A stretch of 64,000 nt of DNA. Origin: Fimenecus sp963590415. Its GTDB lineage: Bacteria > Bacillota > Clostridia > Oscillospirales > Acutalibacteraceae. The notes below the pieces were generated by a model, which made no database searches, had not been told where the DNA came from, and worked only from the letters and a program-made list of their open reading frames with translations. Where the stretch lies: the NCBI GenBank assembly GCA_963590415.1, contig CAVAPB010000001.1:124001-188000 (forward strand), in the 5' to 3' direction. A program made the position numbers and the translations under genes. This document shows, piece after piece, positions 1 to 8,464 of the stretch (position 1 is its first letter; every line of letters begins with the position of its first letter).

Positions 1-1
1 A

Positions 2-394
2 GCGAAAACGGCGGCGTTCAACGCAAGCGCAAAGGAGCTTATCGCCGTTGATGTAAGCTTTGCCGACACGCCCGACAGCAATTCCGAGGAGTGCGGAGAA
101 CTCTCAAACGGTCCGATGATAGGCATTTCATCCTCGCTCGATTATGAGATGTCGCAGAAATTTATCTATACTGCCGAAAAATGCGGTATTCCGTATCAGC
201 TTGAAATTATGGGCGGAAGAACGGGCACCAACGCCGACAGTATGACGGTGGCAAAGGGCGGCTTTGTAAGCGGTCTTATTTCGATACCGCTTCGCTATAT
301 GCATACGGGCGTAGAGGTCGTTTCTGTCGCCGATGTCGAAAACACGGGAAGGCTCATTGCCGAATATATTGCGGGAGGTAATGAAAATGCTTAA
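2..394 (+). CDS. M42 family metallo-aminopeptidase, C-terminal part (5' end outside window)
   Basis: The reading frame is open from base 2, so only about 130 C-terminal residues are visible. They match the C-terminal half of the M42 (FrvX/YsdC-like) dinuclear-zinc aminopeptidases: a DTPDSN stretch, GGRTGTNADSM and an IPLRYMHTGVEV segment whose His is a metal ligand in the family. The family removes N-terminal residues from short cytosolic peptides, usually as a large tetrahedral oligomer. The downstream gene is a paralogue starting at the end of this one, so the two probably share a transcript and could form mixed or sequential peptidases. Confidence 0.85.
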   Translation, partial: AKTAAFNASAKELIAVDVSFADTPDSNSEECGELSNGPMIGISSSLDYEMSQKFIYTAEKCGIPYQLEIMGGRTGTNADSMTVAKGGFVSGLISIPLRYMHTGVEVVSVADVENTGRLIAEYIAGGNENA

Positions 395-1391
395 AGAACT
401 TTGCCTCCTCAATGGAATTTCGGGAAGAGAAAAGAAAGTAAGGGAATATATAATTTCCAAAATACCGTCCGACTGTAAATATTCGGTTGACGCACTCGGC
501 AATGTTATTGTCGAAAAGCCCGGCAAAAGCCGTGCAAGGAATAAGGTTATGCTCAGCGCCCATATGGACGAGGTGGGCTTTATGGTAAGCTATATTACCG
601 ACGACGGATATATCAAAATAACCCCCGTGGGCGGAATTGACGAAAGAGTTGTTTTCGGCAGGCGGGTAAGCGTTTCGGGCATACCCGGAGTGATAGGTTC
701 AAAGGCTCTGCATCATCTTTCCTCGGACGAATTGTACAAGGTTCCTAAGTGTGAGGATATGTTTGTTGACATAGGCGCCGAGACGGGAAAGCAGGCAAGG
801 GAATATGTCCGCTTGGGCGACGAGGTGAATTTTGAGTCCGAATATGTCGAATTCGGAGACGGATTTATAAAGGCAAAGGCTCTTGACGACAGGGTCGGCT
901 GCCAAATTCTTCTTGATATTCTCGCAAGCGAGCAGCCGTACGATTTGACGGTGTGCTTTGTCGTGCAGGAGGAAATAGGAACAAGAGGTTCTGCGGTTGC
1001 GGCATATAATGTTGTGCCGGATTATGCAATAGTGCTTGAATGTACCACGGCGGCGGATATACCCGACACGCCCGAGCACAAAAAGGTATGCAAGCTCGGA
1101 AACGGTGCGGTTGTAAGCTATATGGACAGGGGTACGGTCTACGATTTTGAGCTTTACAAAAAAGCTTTTTCGGTTGCGGAGAAAAACGGAATAAAGTGTC
1201 AGACAAAGACTGTCGTTGCAGGCGGTAACGATGCGGCGGCAATTCACAAGTCGGGCAAAGGCGTTCGCACTGCGGCGATTTCGGTGCCGACGAGATACAT
1301 TCATTCTCCGTCCTGCGTTGCGAAAAAAGAGGATATCGAAGCGGTTGCACTTCTTGCTCAGCGACTTGCAGAGGAGTTTGCAAATGATTAA
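387..1391 (+). CDS. M42 family metallo-aminopeptidase
   Basis: 334 residues. Metal-site motifs of peptidase family M42 are in order: HMD (His59, Asp61), a DDRVG bridging aspartate (about Asp167/168), QEEIG with the catalytic and ligand glutamates (Glu195/196) and YIHSP (His306). It is a cytosolic zinc or cobalt aminopeptidase acting on small peptides. Start: ATG 387 is chosen because GGAGG at 374-378 lies 8 nt upstream; an in-frame ATG at 381 would be only 2 nt from it. The start overlaps the end of the upstream M42 paralogue, and the stop overlaps the next gene start, so this is a tightly coupled operon. Confidence 0.9.
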   Translation: MLKELCLLNGISGREKKVREYIISKIPSDCKYSVDALGNVIVEKPGKSRARNKVMLSAHMDEVGFMVSYITDDGYIKITPVGGIDERVVFGRRVSVSGIPGVIGSKALHHLSSDELYKVPKCEDMFVDIGAETGKQAREYVRLGDEVNFESEYVEFGDGFIKAKALDDRVGCQILLDILASEQPYDLTVCFVVQEEIGTRGSAVAAYNVVPDYAIVLECTTAADIPDTPEHKKVCKLGNGAVVSYMDRGTVYDFELYKKAFSVAEKNGIKCQTKTVVAGGNDAAAIHKSGKGVRTAAISVPTRYIHSPSCVAKKEDIEAVALLAQRLAEEFAND

Positions 1392-2187
1392 GCTTATCGA
1401 AAATCTGTCAAAGACAACGGCTGAAGATTTGACGGCATTCTTTTCGGGCGACACTGCGGCGGCGTTTACGCTGTTTTCGCTGCTTGATTTTACAAATGTT
1501 GACGGTGCATGGATACAGGCGCAGGGAGAGGAAATAACGGCGCTTGTCGTTGAAAAGGAAAAGAGCAAGGTTTATGTCTGCGCTTTTGAAACGGCGGATT
1601 TTTACGAGTTGGAGGATTTCATTTCACGGCTCGGCGGCGTGGTGGTTCACTGCTCCTCGGATATAACGGAGAGGCTCGGCGTGACGGCGTTTTCAAAAAT
1701 CAGCATTATGGCGCTCACGGGAGAATTGCCCGAGGGCAGACGGTCCGTTGAAATAAACGACGGTCTGCGGCCCGTTTTTGATTTACTCACGCAGTCCAAA
1801 AAGGAAATTCTGACAAATGCGGTCGAAAAGAAGGATTTGAAAAAATTTACCGACAGGGCATACAAGGAATGGCTTTCGAGGACAACGAGGGGCATATTTT
1901 CGGGCTATACGAGCGTCAGGGCGATAAAGGTCGGAGATAATTCGGTTTTATCGGTTGCGATTGCGGACAGGCTCGGCAAAAATATATTTATAAGAGATGT
2001 TGCGACGGATGCGGAATTCCGTAAAATGGGATATGCGTCCGATTGCATAAGCGGACTTTGCAGAGGCTTCAAAAAAGACGGCGAGAGAGTTCTGCTTGCC
2101 TGCAACGATTTGAAAACGGAAAAATTTTACAACAAAATAGGCTTTGAAAGAGAAGCGTACATAGATTTGGGAATTATTGAGTTATGA
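1384..2187 (+). CDS. GNAT-family N-acetyltransferase
   Basis: 267 residues. The C-terminal third carries the GNAT fold signature: SVAIAD, then IRDVATDAEFRKMGYAS (acetyl-CoA loop region with R..GYA), and an ND..TEKFYNKIGFE segment typical of the final helix and strand. The N-terminal 150 residues look like a degenerate second GNAT-like half, as in several two-domain clostridial proteins. The substrate cannot be told. ATG 1384 overlaps the preceding peptidase stop, and the gene ends inside the start of the next one, so it is translationally coupled in the peptidase-PLP enzyme operon. Confidence 0.75.
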   Translation: MIKLIENLSKTTAEDLTAFFSGDTAAAFTLFSLLDFTNVDGAWIQAQGEEITALVVEKEKSKVYVCAFETADFYELEDFISRLGGVVVHCSSDITERLGVTAFSKISIMALTGELPEGRRSVEINDGLRPVFDLLTQSKKEILTNAVEKKDLKKFTDRAYKEWLSRTTRGIFSGYTSVRAIKVGDNSVLSVAIADRLGKNIFIRDVATDAEFRKMGYASDCISGLCRGFKKDGERVLLACNDLKTEKFYNKIGFEREAYIDLGIIEL

Positions 2188-3458
2188 GAGAATTTTTTGA
2201 ATTTACCGACACCGTGAAAGCGGCGGCGGAAAAGGCGACTGCGAAAGCCGAAAAAATGTTTTCACAAATTGAAAAAACAGGGGAACACAATCAGCAAAAG
2301 GTTTTGGCGGCGTTCATCAACAACAAGGTTGACGAAACCGACTTCAACACCTCCACGGGCTACGGTTATTCCGACAAGGGAAGAGAAAAGCTTGACGCAC
2401 TGGTTGCCGATATTTTTAAGGCGGAGAGCGCAATAATCAGGGCGGGAGCTCTTTCGTGCGGAACACACACGCTGGGCGTTTGCCTCTACGGAATTTTAAG
2501 ACCGAATGATGTTATGCTCTGCGTTTCGGGCGCACCGTACGACACAATCCATCCCGTTATAGGTATCGGCGGGAAAAACAAGGGCAACGGCACTCTTGCG
2601 GATTTCGGCGTTGTGTACAGGCAGGTCGATATGACCGAAAACGATGAGCTCGACTATGCCGAAATTGAAAAAGCCGCAGGCGATAAGGCGGTAAAGATGG
2701 TATATATCCAACGCTCAAGAGGCTATTCGTTAAGACACTCGATAAGCGTTGCGGAAATAGAAAAGGTGTGCGAAATCGTACACAGGGTAAACAAAAATGC
2801 GGTGGTTATGGTCGATAACTGCTACGGCGTGTTCACTGAGGAAAAAGAGCCCACAGAGGTCGGTGCAGACCTTGTCGCAGGCTCGCTTATCAAGAATATG
2901 GGCGGCGGCATTGCTCCGATGGGCGGCTATATAGCGGGCAGAAAGGATCTTGTGGAGCTTTGCTCATACAGGCTCACGGTTCCGGGGCTCGGCTCTGAGG
3001 TCGGTGCAACGCTCGGAGTGAACAGGAGCCTGTTTATGGGAATTTTCAACGCTCCGAATGTTGTAAAGGAAGCGCTTAAAACCGCAGTGTTTACGGCGGC
3101 TTTGTTTGAAGAGCTCGGCTTTGAGGTCACGCCCCGAAGCGATGAGACAAGGCATGACATTATACAGGCGGTCTGCCTTGAAAACGAAGAAAGACTCATT
3201 GCGTTCTGTCAGGGTATGCAAAAGGGAGCTCCGATTGACTCGTTTGTCGTTCCCGAGCCGTGGGATATGCCCGGCTACGACAGTAAGGTTATAATGTCGG
3301 CAGGCGCGTTCACTTCGGGCTCGTCGATAGAGCTTTCCGCGGACGCACCTCTTCGTGAGCCGTTTGCGGTATGGATGCAGGGCGGACTCAACTTTGCTTC
3401 GGGCAAGGTGGGAGTTATGCTTGCGGCGGATGAAATCGTAAGGAGAGATTTAGTATGA
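2184..3458 (+). CDS. PLP-dependent enzyme, methionine gamma-lyase / aluminium resistance family
   Basis: 424 residues, a fold-type I PLP enzyme of the family often labelled 'aluminium resistance protein' or 'methionine gamma-lyase family' (YnbB-like, PF06838). Visible features are a SCGTHTL segment in the PLP-phosphate region, VDNCYG with the pyridine-binding aspartate, and SLIKNMGGG with Lys237 as the probable Schiff-base lysine. True methionine gamma-lyase activity is not established for most members, so the reaction is left open. ATG 2184 overlaps the upstream stop by 4 nt, and the stop overlaps the next start by 4 nt, showing coupling with its neighbours. Confidence 0.85.
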   Translation: MREFFEFTDTVKAAAEKATAKAEKMFSQIEKTGEHNQQKVLAAFINNKVDETDFNTSTGYGYSDKGREKLDALVADIFKAESAIIRAGALSCGTHTLGVCLYGILRPNDVMLCVSGAPYDTIHPVIGIGGKNKGNGTLADFGVVYRQVDMTENDELDYAEIEKAAGDKAVKMVYIQRSRGYSLRHSISVAEIEKVCEIVHRVNKNAVVMVDNCYGVFTEEKEPTEVGADLVAGSLIKNMGGGIAPMGGYIAGRKDLVELCSYRLTVPGLGSEVGATLGVNRSLFMGIFNAPNVVKEALKTAVFTAALFEELGFEVTPRSDETRHDIIQAVCLENEERLIAFCQGMQKGAPIDSFVVPEPWDMPGYDSKVIMSAGAFTSGSSIELSADAPLREPFAVWMQGGLNFASGKVGVMLAADEIVRRDLV

Positions 3459-4993
3459 ATTTAATGCATTTGAAAAGCGGAACGGATGTCAGAGGCGTTG
3501 CCGTTGCGAAAGAGACTACCGATACGGTAGAGCTTACCGATGAAGCGATAAAAAGAATAACGGGTGCGTTTGCTTATTTCCTTTGCGCCAAGACGGGAAA
3601 GGAAAAGGACGCTCTTACGGTTTCGGTGGGACATGATTCGAGAATTTCCGCTGACAGAATAAAGACGGATGTAATTGCGATTTTGCTCTCTATGGGCGTT
3701 AAGGTCAAGGACTGCGGTCTTTGCTCGACACCCGCTATGTTTATGACAACGCAGCTTGACACCTGCGACGGCGCTGTGCAGATTACGGCAAGCCATCATC
3801 CGTGGGACAGAAACGGACTTAAATTCTTTACCGCGGGCGGCGGACTTTCGGCGGAGGAAATCGGAAAAATCCTTGAATTTGCCGAGATGAACGACGCAAT
3901 AGCATACGACACTTCAAGGGAAGCGGAGAAAATCGATTTTATGTCGGTTTACTGTGAGCATCTGAAAAATCTTATAAAGCAGGGCGTGAATTCCGCAGAT
4001 AATTACGACAGACCGCTTGAGGGGCTTAAAATAGTTGTTGACGCAGGAAACGGCGTAGGCGGATTTTTCGCAAATGAGGTTTTGGCGCCGCTCGGTGCCG
4101 ACACAAACGGTTCAAGGTATCTTGAACCCGACGGAATGTTCCCGAATCATATACCGAACCCTGAAAATGCGGTTGCCATGGCTTCAATTTGCGAGGCAAC
4201 GGTTGAGTCGGGTGCCGATCTCGGCGTAATTTTCGACACTGATGTTGACCGTGCGGCGTGCGTAAGCGCAGACGGAAAGGAAATCAACCGCAACCGTCTT
4301 GTCGCACTTGCGGCGGCGATAGCTCTTGAAAATTGCGAGGGCGGAACTGTGGTAACGGACAGCGTGACCTCAGCAGGCCTTACGGAATTTATCGAAAACA
4401 CGCTCGGCGGAAAGCACAGACGCTTCAAGAGAGGTTATAAAAATGTTATTGACGAGAGCATAAGGCTTGAGGGAGAGGGTATAAACGCCCCGCTTGCGAT
4501 AGAGACCTCCGGTCATGCGGCGTTCAGCGAAAACTATCATCTTGACGACGGCGCATATCTTATCACAAAAATAATTATCAAGCTTGCCGAATTGAGAAAA
4601 GAGGACAAAACGCTTGAGTCGCTTATCGCTTCGCTCAAGGAGCCGGCGGAGGAAAAAGAAATTCGCTTCGGAATAAAAGCCGAAAACTTCAGGGAATACG
4701 GCGAGGGAATAATCGATAAAATAGAAAAAAGCGCAATTTTGAGAACTGATATAAAAATTGCCGACGACAGCTGCGAGGGAATAAAGGTTGTATTCACAGA
4801 TCCCGAAATTGACGGATTTTATATTCTCAGAATGAGCGTTCACGACCCGGTTATGCCGATGAACATCGAAAGTGCGGTTGCGGGCGGAGTTCGCAAAATC
4901 GCTCAGGTTGTATATGATGAATTACAGGCATATTCACTTCTCGATATGACCTCTTTGAAACAATTCTTGGAGGAAACTATTGACAAAGCGTGA
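3455..4993 (+). CDS. Phosphomannomutase / phosphoglucomutase (alpha-D-phosphohexomutase)
   Basis: 512 residues. The four superfamily signatures are present: TASHHP with the phosphoserine Ser113, DTDVDRA as the Mg2+ loop (Asp261, 263, 265), ETSGHAAF as the sugar-binding loop, and a C-terminal phosphate-binding region (SVHDPVMPMNIE). It interconverts hexose 1- and 6-phosphates and feeds cell-envelope sugar synthesis. Whether mannose or glucose phosphate is preferred cannot be read from sequence. It is the last gene of the packed 1-5 kb operon. The promoter proposed for acpP has its -35 box inside the last codons of this gene. Confidence 0.9.
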   Translation: MNLMHLKSGTDVRGVAVAKETTDTVELTDEAIKRITGAFAYFLCAKTGKEKDALTVSVGHDSRISADRIKTDVIAILLSMGVKVKDCGLCSTPAMFMTTQLDTCDGAVQITASHHPWDRNGLKFFTAGGGLSAEEIGKILEFAEMNDAIAYDTSREAEKIDFMSVYCEHLKNLIKQGVNSADNYDRPLEGLKIVVDAGNGVGGFFANEVLAPLGADTNGSRYLEPDGMFPNHIPNPENAVAMASICEATVESGADLGVIFDTDVDRAACVSADGKEINRNRLVALAAAIALENCEGGTVVTDSVTSAGLTEFIENTLGGKHRRFKRGYKNVIDESIRLEGEGINAPLAIETSGHAAFSENYHLDDGAYLITKIIIKLAELRKEDKTLESLIASLKEPAEEKEIRFGIKAENFREYGEGIIDKIEKSAILRTDIKIADDSCEGIKVVFTDPEIDGFYILRMSVHDPVMPMNIESAVAGGVRKIAQVVYDELQAYSLLDMTSLKQFLEETIDKA

Positions 4994-5007
4994 ATAATAC
5001 ATAAAAT
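4980..5007 (+). promoter_or_regulatory. Predicted sigma-A promoter for acpP-proS
   Basis: TTGACA at 4980-4985 and TAAAAT at 5002-5007 with a 16-bp spacer. The -35 box overlaps the last codons of the phosphohexomutase gene. It is the nearest good match upstream of acpP; not experimentally supported. Confidence 0.55.
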
Positions 5008-5061
5008 GTATGTATATATTTATCAATCAATAAGTATAACGAAAGGCAAAGGTAATGCGTT

Positions 5062-5286
5062 ATGATTTTTGAGAAAGTAAGAGAAATTATCTGTGAGCAG
5101 TTTGATGTTGACGAGGAAACTGTTACCCCCGAGACGGATATAAGAGAGGATTTGGATGCCGACAGTCTTGATTTGGTAGACCTTGTTATGAGCTTTGAGG
5201 ATGAGTTCAAAATTGAGGTGCCCGACGATGCGATTGAGAGTGTAAAGACCGTGGGAGATATTGTTAAATTTATTGAGGAACACTGA
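5062..5286 (+). CDS. acpP: Acyl carrier protein
   Basis: 74 residues, a normal length for ACP. The 4'-phosphopantetheine attachment motif DADSLDLVDL is present with Ser35 as the modified residue, and the protein is strongly acidic as expected. It carries growing acyl chains during type II fatty acid synthesis in the cytosol. It is not beside other fab genes: it lies between a phosphohexomutase and proS, which is an unlinked arrangement. Its own promoter probably lies at 4980-5007. Confidence 0.95.
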   Translation: MIFEKVREIICEQFDVDEETVTPETDIREDLDADSLDLVDLVMSFEDEFKIEVPDDAIESVKTVGDIVKFIEEH

Positions 5287-5322
5287 TTTATCAGTTGAAT
5301 ATTAAGACAAGGATGTAAGGAA

Positions 5323-6759
5323 ATGGCAGAACAGAAAAAGATGGTCAATGACATAACCGCAATGGATGAGGATTTTGCGAAATGGTACACCGATGTCGTT
5401 AAAAAGGCAGAGCTTGCCGAATATACGAGCGTCAAGGGATGTATGGTCATCCGCCCCTACGGTTATGCAATATGGGAAAACATTCAGAAAATAATGGATA
5501 AGATGTTCAAGGATACGGGACACGAAAATGTCTGTATGCCTATGTTTATCCCTGAAAGCCTACTCGAAAAGGAAAAGGATCATGTTGAGGGCTTTGCTCC
5601 CGAGGTTGCGTGGGTAACCCACGGCGGAAGCGAAAGGCTTGAGGAAAGACTCTGCGTGCGCCCGACTTCGGAAACGCTTTTCTGCGAGCATTATAAGCAG
5701 ATCGTTCACTCCTACCGTGATTTGCCGAAGCTCTATAATCAGTGGGTATCGGTTGTCCGTTGGGAAAAGACTACAAGACCGTTCCTGCGCACAAGAGAGT
5801 TCCTCTGGCAGGAGGGTCATACAATTCACGCAACAGCCGAGGAGGCTAAGGCAGAGACTGTCAAAATGCTTAATGTCTATGCCGATTTCTGCGAAAATGT
5901 ACTTGCTATGCCCGTAGTTAAGGGTGTCAAGACCGAAAAGGAAAGGTTTGCGGGCGCAGAGGACACCTATACCATTGAGGCTCTTATGCACGACGGTAAG
6001 GCTTTGCAGTCGGGCACCTCGCACTATTTCGGCGACGGCTTTGCAAAGGCGTTTGAAATCCAGTATATGGATAAGGACAACAAGCTTAAAACACCTTATC
6101 AGACCTCATGGGGTTCAACCACAAGGCTTATCGGAGCAATCATTATGACTCACGGCGATGACAACGGTCTTGTGCTTCCGCCCAAGGTTGCTCCCGTTCA
6201 GGTCGTTGTAATCCCGATTGCACAGCATAAGGAAGGCGTGCTCGACAAGGCGCAGGAGCTTTGCGACAGGCTCTCAAAAATATGCAGGGTTAAATCGGAT
6301 GTTTCCGAGAATTCTCCGGGCTGGAAGTTTGCCGAGTACGAGATGAAGGGTGTACCGCTCAGAGTTGAGATAGGTCCCAAGGACATTGAGAAAAACCAGT
6401 GCGTTATCGTACGCAGGGATAACAGGGAAAAGTATTTTGTTTCCCTTGACGAGCTTGAAGCGAAAATTCCCGAGCTTCTCGAAGAGGTTCATAAGGGACT
6501 TTACAACAAGGCTCTTGAAAGAAGAAAGAATATGACATACACCGCAAGAACTCTCGACGAGCTCAAGGATATTGCCGACAACAAGCCCGGATTTATCAAG
6601 GCTATGTGGTGCGGCGACAGAGCCTGCGAGGATAAGCTCAAGGAGTATGCCGGCGTAACCTCAAGATGTATCCCGTTTGAGCAGGAGCATATCGGCGACA
6701 CCTGCGTTTGCTGCGGCAAGCCTGCCGACAAGATGCTTTACTGGGGCAAGGCGTATTGA
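5323..6759 (+). CDS. proS: Prolyl-tRNA synthetase (eukaryote/archaeon-like type)
   Basis: 478 residues, a class II synthetase charging tRNA-Pro. The short form without the YbaK-type editing insertion, together with the C-terminal cysteine set (CGDRACE ... CVCCGK) and a protein ending in Tyr, marks the archaeal/eukaryotic-like ProS type found in many clostridia. Class II motif 2 is seen in the FLRTREFLWQEGHT region and motif 3 near STTRLIGAIIMTHGDD. An AAGGA ribosome-binding site precedes ATG 5323. It follows acpP by 36 nt and probably shares its transcript. No T-box is seen upstream. Confidence 0.95.
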   Translation: MAEQKKMVNDITAMDEDFAKWYTDVVKKAELAEYTSVKGCMVIRPYGYAIWENIQKIMDKMFKDTGHENVCMPMFIPESLLEKEKDHVEGFAPEVAWVTHGGSERLEERLCVRPTSETLFCEHYKQIVHSYRDLPKLYNQWVSVVRWEKTTRPFLRTREFLWQEGHTIHATAEEAKAETVKMLNVYADFCENVLAMPVVKGVKTEKERFAGAEDTYTIEALMHDGKALQSGTSHYFGDGFAKAFEIQYMDKDNKLKTPYQTSWGSTTRLIGAIIMTHGDDNGLVLPPKVAPVQVVVIPIAQHKEGVLDKAQELCDRLSKICRVKSDVSENSPGWKFAEYEMKGVPLRVEIGPKDIEKNQCVIVRRDNREKYFVSLDELEAKIPELLEEVHKGLYNKALERRKNMTYTARTLDELKDIADNKPGFIKAMWCGDRACEDKLKEYAGVTSRCIPFEQEHIGDTCVCCGKPADKMLYWGKAY

Positions 6760-6765
6760 TTTTAT

Positions 6766-6794
6766 TTGACAATAAAGAACAAAAAAATTATAAT
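6766..6794 (+). promoter_or_regulatory. Perfect consensus sigma-A promoter for the lipoprotein gene
   Basis: TTGACA at 6766-6771 and TATAAT at 6789-6794 separated by 17 bp, 34 bp upstream of the lipoprotein ATG. Both boxes match the sigma-A consensus exactly, suggesting strong constitutive expression unless it is repressed. Confidence 0.8.
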
Positions 6795-6827
6795 GTGTTT
6801 TGTAAACCAATAAACGGAGGAAACATT

Positions 6828-7532
6828 ATGCAAAAGAAAATTGTTGCAGTAAGCCTTGTTGTTTTGATGATTGCGGTATTGCTCGCATCTTGCGGAAATA
6901 AATATCTTATGGCGGAAATAAACGGGGTTGAACGCCCGCTTGTTACCGATGCAGAGGGAAACACGGAGATTGATGACGAGGGAAAAATAGCGGTATATGT
7001 AACGGACTCAAAGGGTAATCTTAAGTATGATTCCGATGGAAATCCTCAAAAAAACTACTATACTCTTCCAGATAAATCAATTAACGGACAAACTCTTGAG
7101 ACCCTTGATTACAAGTTTTCAATGCCTGACGGCTGGACGCTTAAGGATAATGGCATGTTTTATAAGGACGGAACAGACGACAAGAGCTATGTTCAGTGTG
7201 TTAAAGACACAACATTGGAGAATTCTGAAACGTTTGAATCGTTTTTACAACAGGAACAAAGCGAACAACAGCAAATTGTTGATAAGGTCAAAGAACAAAA
7301 TCAAGATATTACAATGACTGTCACAGAGGGAACTCTTCAGTCCGGAGAACCGGTTGTTTTCTTTGCTTATGAAATGAAGGATGACTCCGGAAATGTAAGT
7401 TATTATGGCGTATCTGCTTATGTTAATATAGGAGACAGCGTGTATTCTGCAAATTATACCTGTGACGGCACAAGCTATGACGAATCGTTTGACTTTATGG
7501 GAGTGTTTTCTTCAAGCTTCATTGTAAAATAA
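6828..7532 (+). CDS. Secreted lipoprotein of unknown function with VTD-x-x-G repeats
   Basis: 234 residues. The N-terminus is a lipoprotein signal: KK, a hydrophobic stretch, then lipobox LLASC with the lipidated Cys. After it come two or three copies of a short acidic motif (VTDAEGN, VTDSKGN, DSDGNPQ), also seen in the lipoprotein at 26399. A later domain (about residues 90-234) with aromatic and glycine residues resembles small extracytoplasmic beta-rich domains, but I do not recognise it. GGAGG at 6816-6820 decides ATG 6828. It is monocistronic, with its own consensus promoter and a strong terminator. Confidence 0.75.
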   Translation: MQKKIVAVSLVVLMIAVLLASCGNKYLMAEINGVERPLVTDAEGNTEIDDEGKIAVYVTDSKGNLKYDSDGNPQKNYYTLPDKSINGQTLETLDYKFSMPDGWTLKDNGMFYKDGTDDKSYVQCVKDTTLENSETFESFLQQEQSEQQQIVDKVKEQNQDITMTVTEGTLQSGEPVVFFAYEMKDDSGNVSYYGVSAYVNIGDSVYSANYTCDGTSYDESFDFMGVFSSSFIVK

Positions 7533-7545
7533 CATACACAACAAT

Positions 7546-7581
7546 AAAAAATCGGTGTGGGGTAATCCGCACCGATTTTTT
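7546..7581 (+). terminator. Intrinsic terminator after the lipoprotein gene
   Basis: Stem ATCGGTGTGG / CCGCACCGAT (one G-T wobble) with a short loop, followed by six T residues. It has an A-run on the 5' side. Confidence 0.85.
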
Positions 7582-7603
7582 GCTTGGCAATGTGTGTTTG
7601 CAC

Positions 7604-7632
7604 TTGTTATTTGCATAGGTTTATGGTAAAAT
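7604..7632 (+). promoter_or_regulatory. Predicted sigma-A promoter for proBA
   Basis: TTGTTA at 7604-7609, 17-bp spacer, TAAAAT at 7627-7632, 36 bp upstream of the proB start. Confidence 0.6.
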
Positions 7633-7668
7633 ATATTATCTATAAATATGAACGCAAGGGGAATTTAA

Positions 7669-8460
7669 GTGGCTGTTCTCAAGGATGTAAAAAGGCTCGT
7701 AGTCAAGGTCGGAACATCGACGCTTACATATGATACGGGAAAAACGAATATAAGGCGGATGCACAAGCTTGTTTCCGTGCTTTCGGATATTGTAAATTCG
7801 GGAGTTCAGGTTGCGCTTGTAACCTCGGGCGCCATAGGTGTCGGAGTGGGTAAGCTGGGACTTAAAGAGCGACCTTCGGACATTTCGGGCAGACAGGCGG
7901 CGGCTACCGTAGGTCAGTGTGAGCTTATGTTTATGTACGATAAGCTTTTCGGCGAATACGGTCATACGGTGGGTCAGCTTCTTATTACAAAAAACGATGT
8001 TGACAGCACGGAACGCCGTGAAAATCTCATAAACACCTTTGAAAAGCTGTTTGATTACGGCGCAGTCCCGATAATAAACGAAAACGACTCGGTTGCGGTC
8101 GACGAGATAGTTTACGGCGACAATGACAGTCTTTCCGCAATAGTCGCAAGACTCATAAATGCCGACGCACTGATCATTCTTACCGATATTGACGGACTTT
8201 ACGATGAAAATCCAACCGAAAACGAGGATGCGAAGCTTATTTCGCAGGTCGACGAGATAACTGATGAGCTGATAGCTGTTGCAGGCGGCCACGGCTCGAA
8301 ATTTTCCACGGGCGGTATGGTTACGAAACTTCATGCGGCGCAGATAGCCATGGACGCCGGAATAGATACCATTGTTATGAACGGTGCCGCTCCCGAGAGC
8401 ATATACAAGGCTCTTGACGGCAAACAGATAGGAACATTTTTTACGGGTAAAAAGGACTGA
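7669..8460 (+). CDS. proB: Glutamate 5-kinase
   Basis: 263 residues, the short bacterial form without a C-terminal PUA domain. It phosphorylates glutamate in the first step of proline synthesis. Amino-acid-kinase motifs are visible: KVGTSTLT near the N-terminus, TSGAIGVG, INENDSVAVDE and ILTDIDGLY, and GGHGSKFSTGGM with the nucleotide-binding region. GTG 7669 is the start, preceded by AAGGGG. proA follows after 4 nt, giving the standard proBA operon. Confidence 0.95.
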   Translation: MAVLKDVKRLVVKVGTSTLTYDTGKTNIRRMHKLVSVLSDIVNSGVQVALVTSGAIGVGVGKLGLKERPSDISGRQAAATVGQCELMFMYDKLFGEYGHTVGQLLITKNDVDSTERRENLINTFEKLFDYGAVPIINENDSVAVDEIVYGDNDSLSAIVARLINADALIILTDIDGLYDENPTENEDAKLISQVDEITDELIAVAGGHGSKFSTGGMVTKLHAAQIAMDAGIDTIVMNGAAPESIYKALDGKQIGTFFTGKKD

Positions 8461-8464
8461 TTTT

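Noticed and set aside
699..1568. Open frame of 289 residues on the minus strand opposite the M42 peptidase and GNAT genes
   Set aside because: It lies antisense to genes with clear motifs, has no ribosome-binding site and low-complexity cysteine-rich content, so it is a shadow frame.
7636..8334. 232-residue minus-strand frame across proB
   Set aside because: Opposite the clear proB gene, with no family features and no start site.
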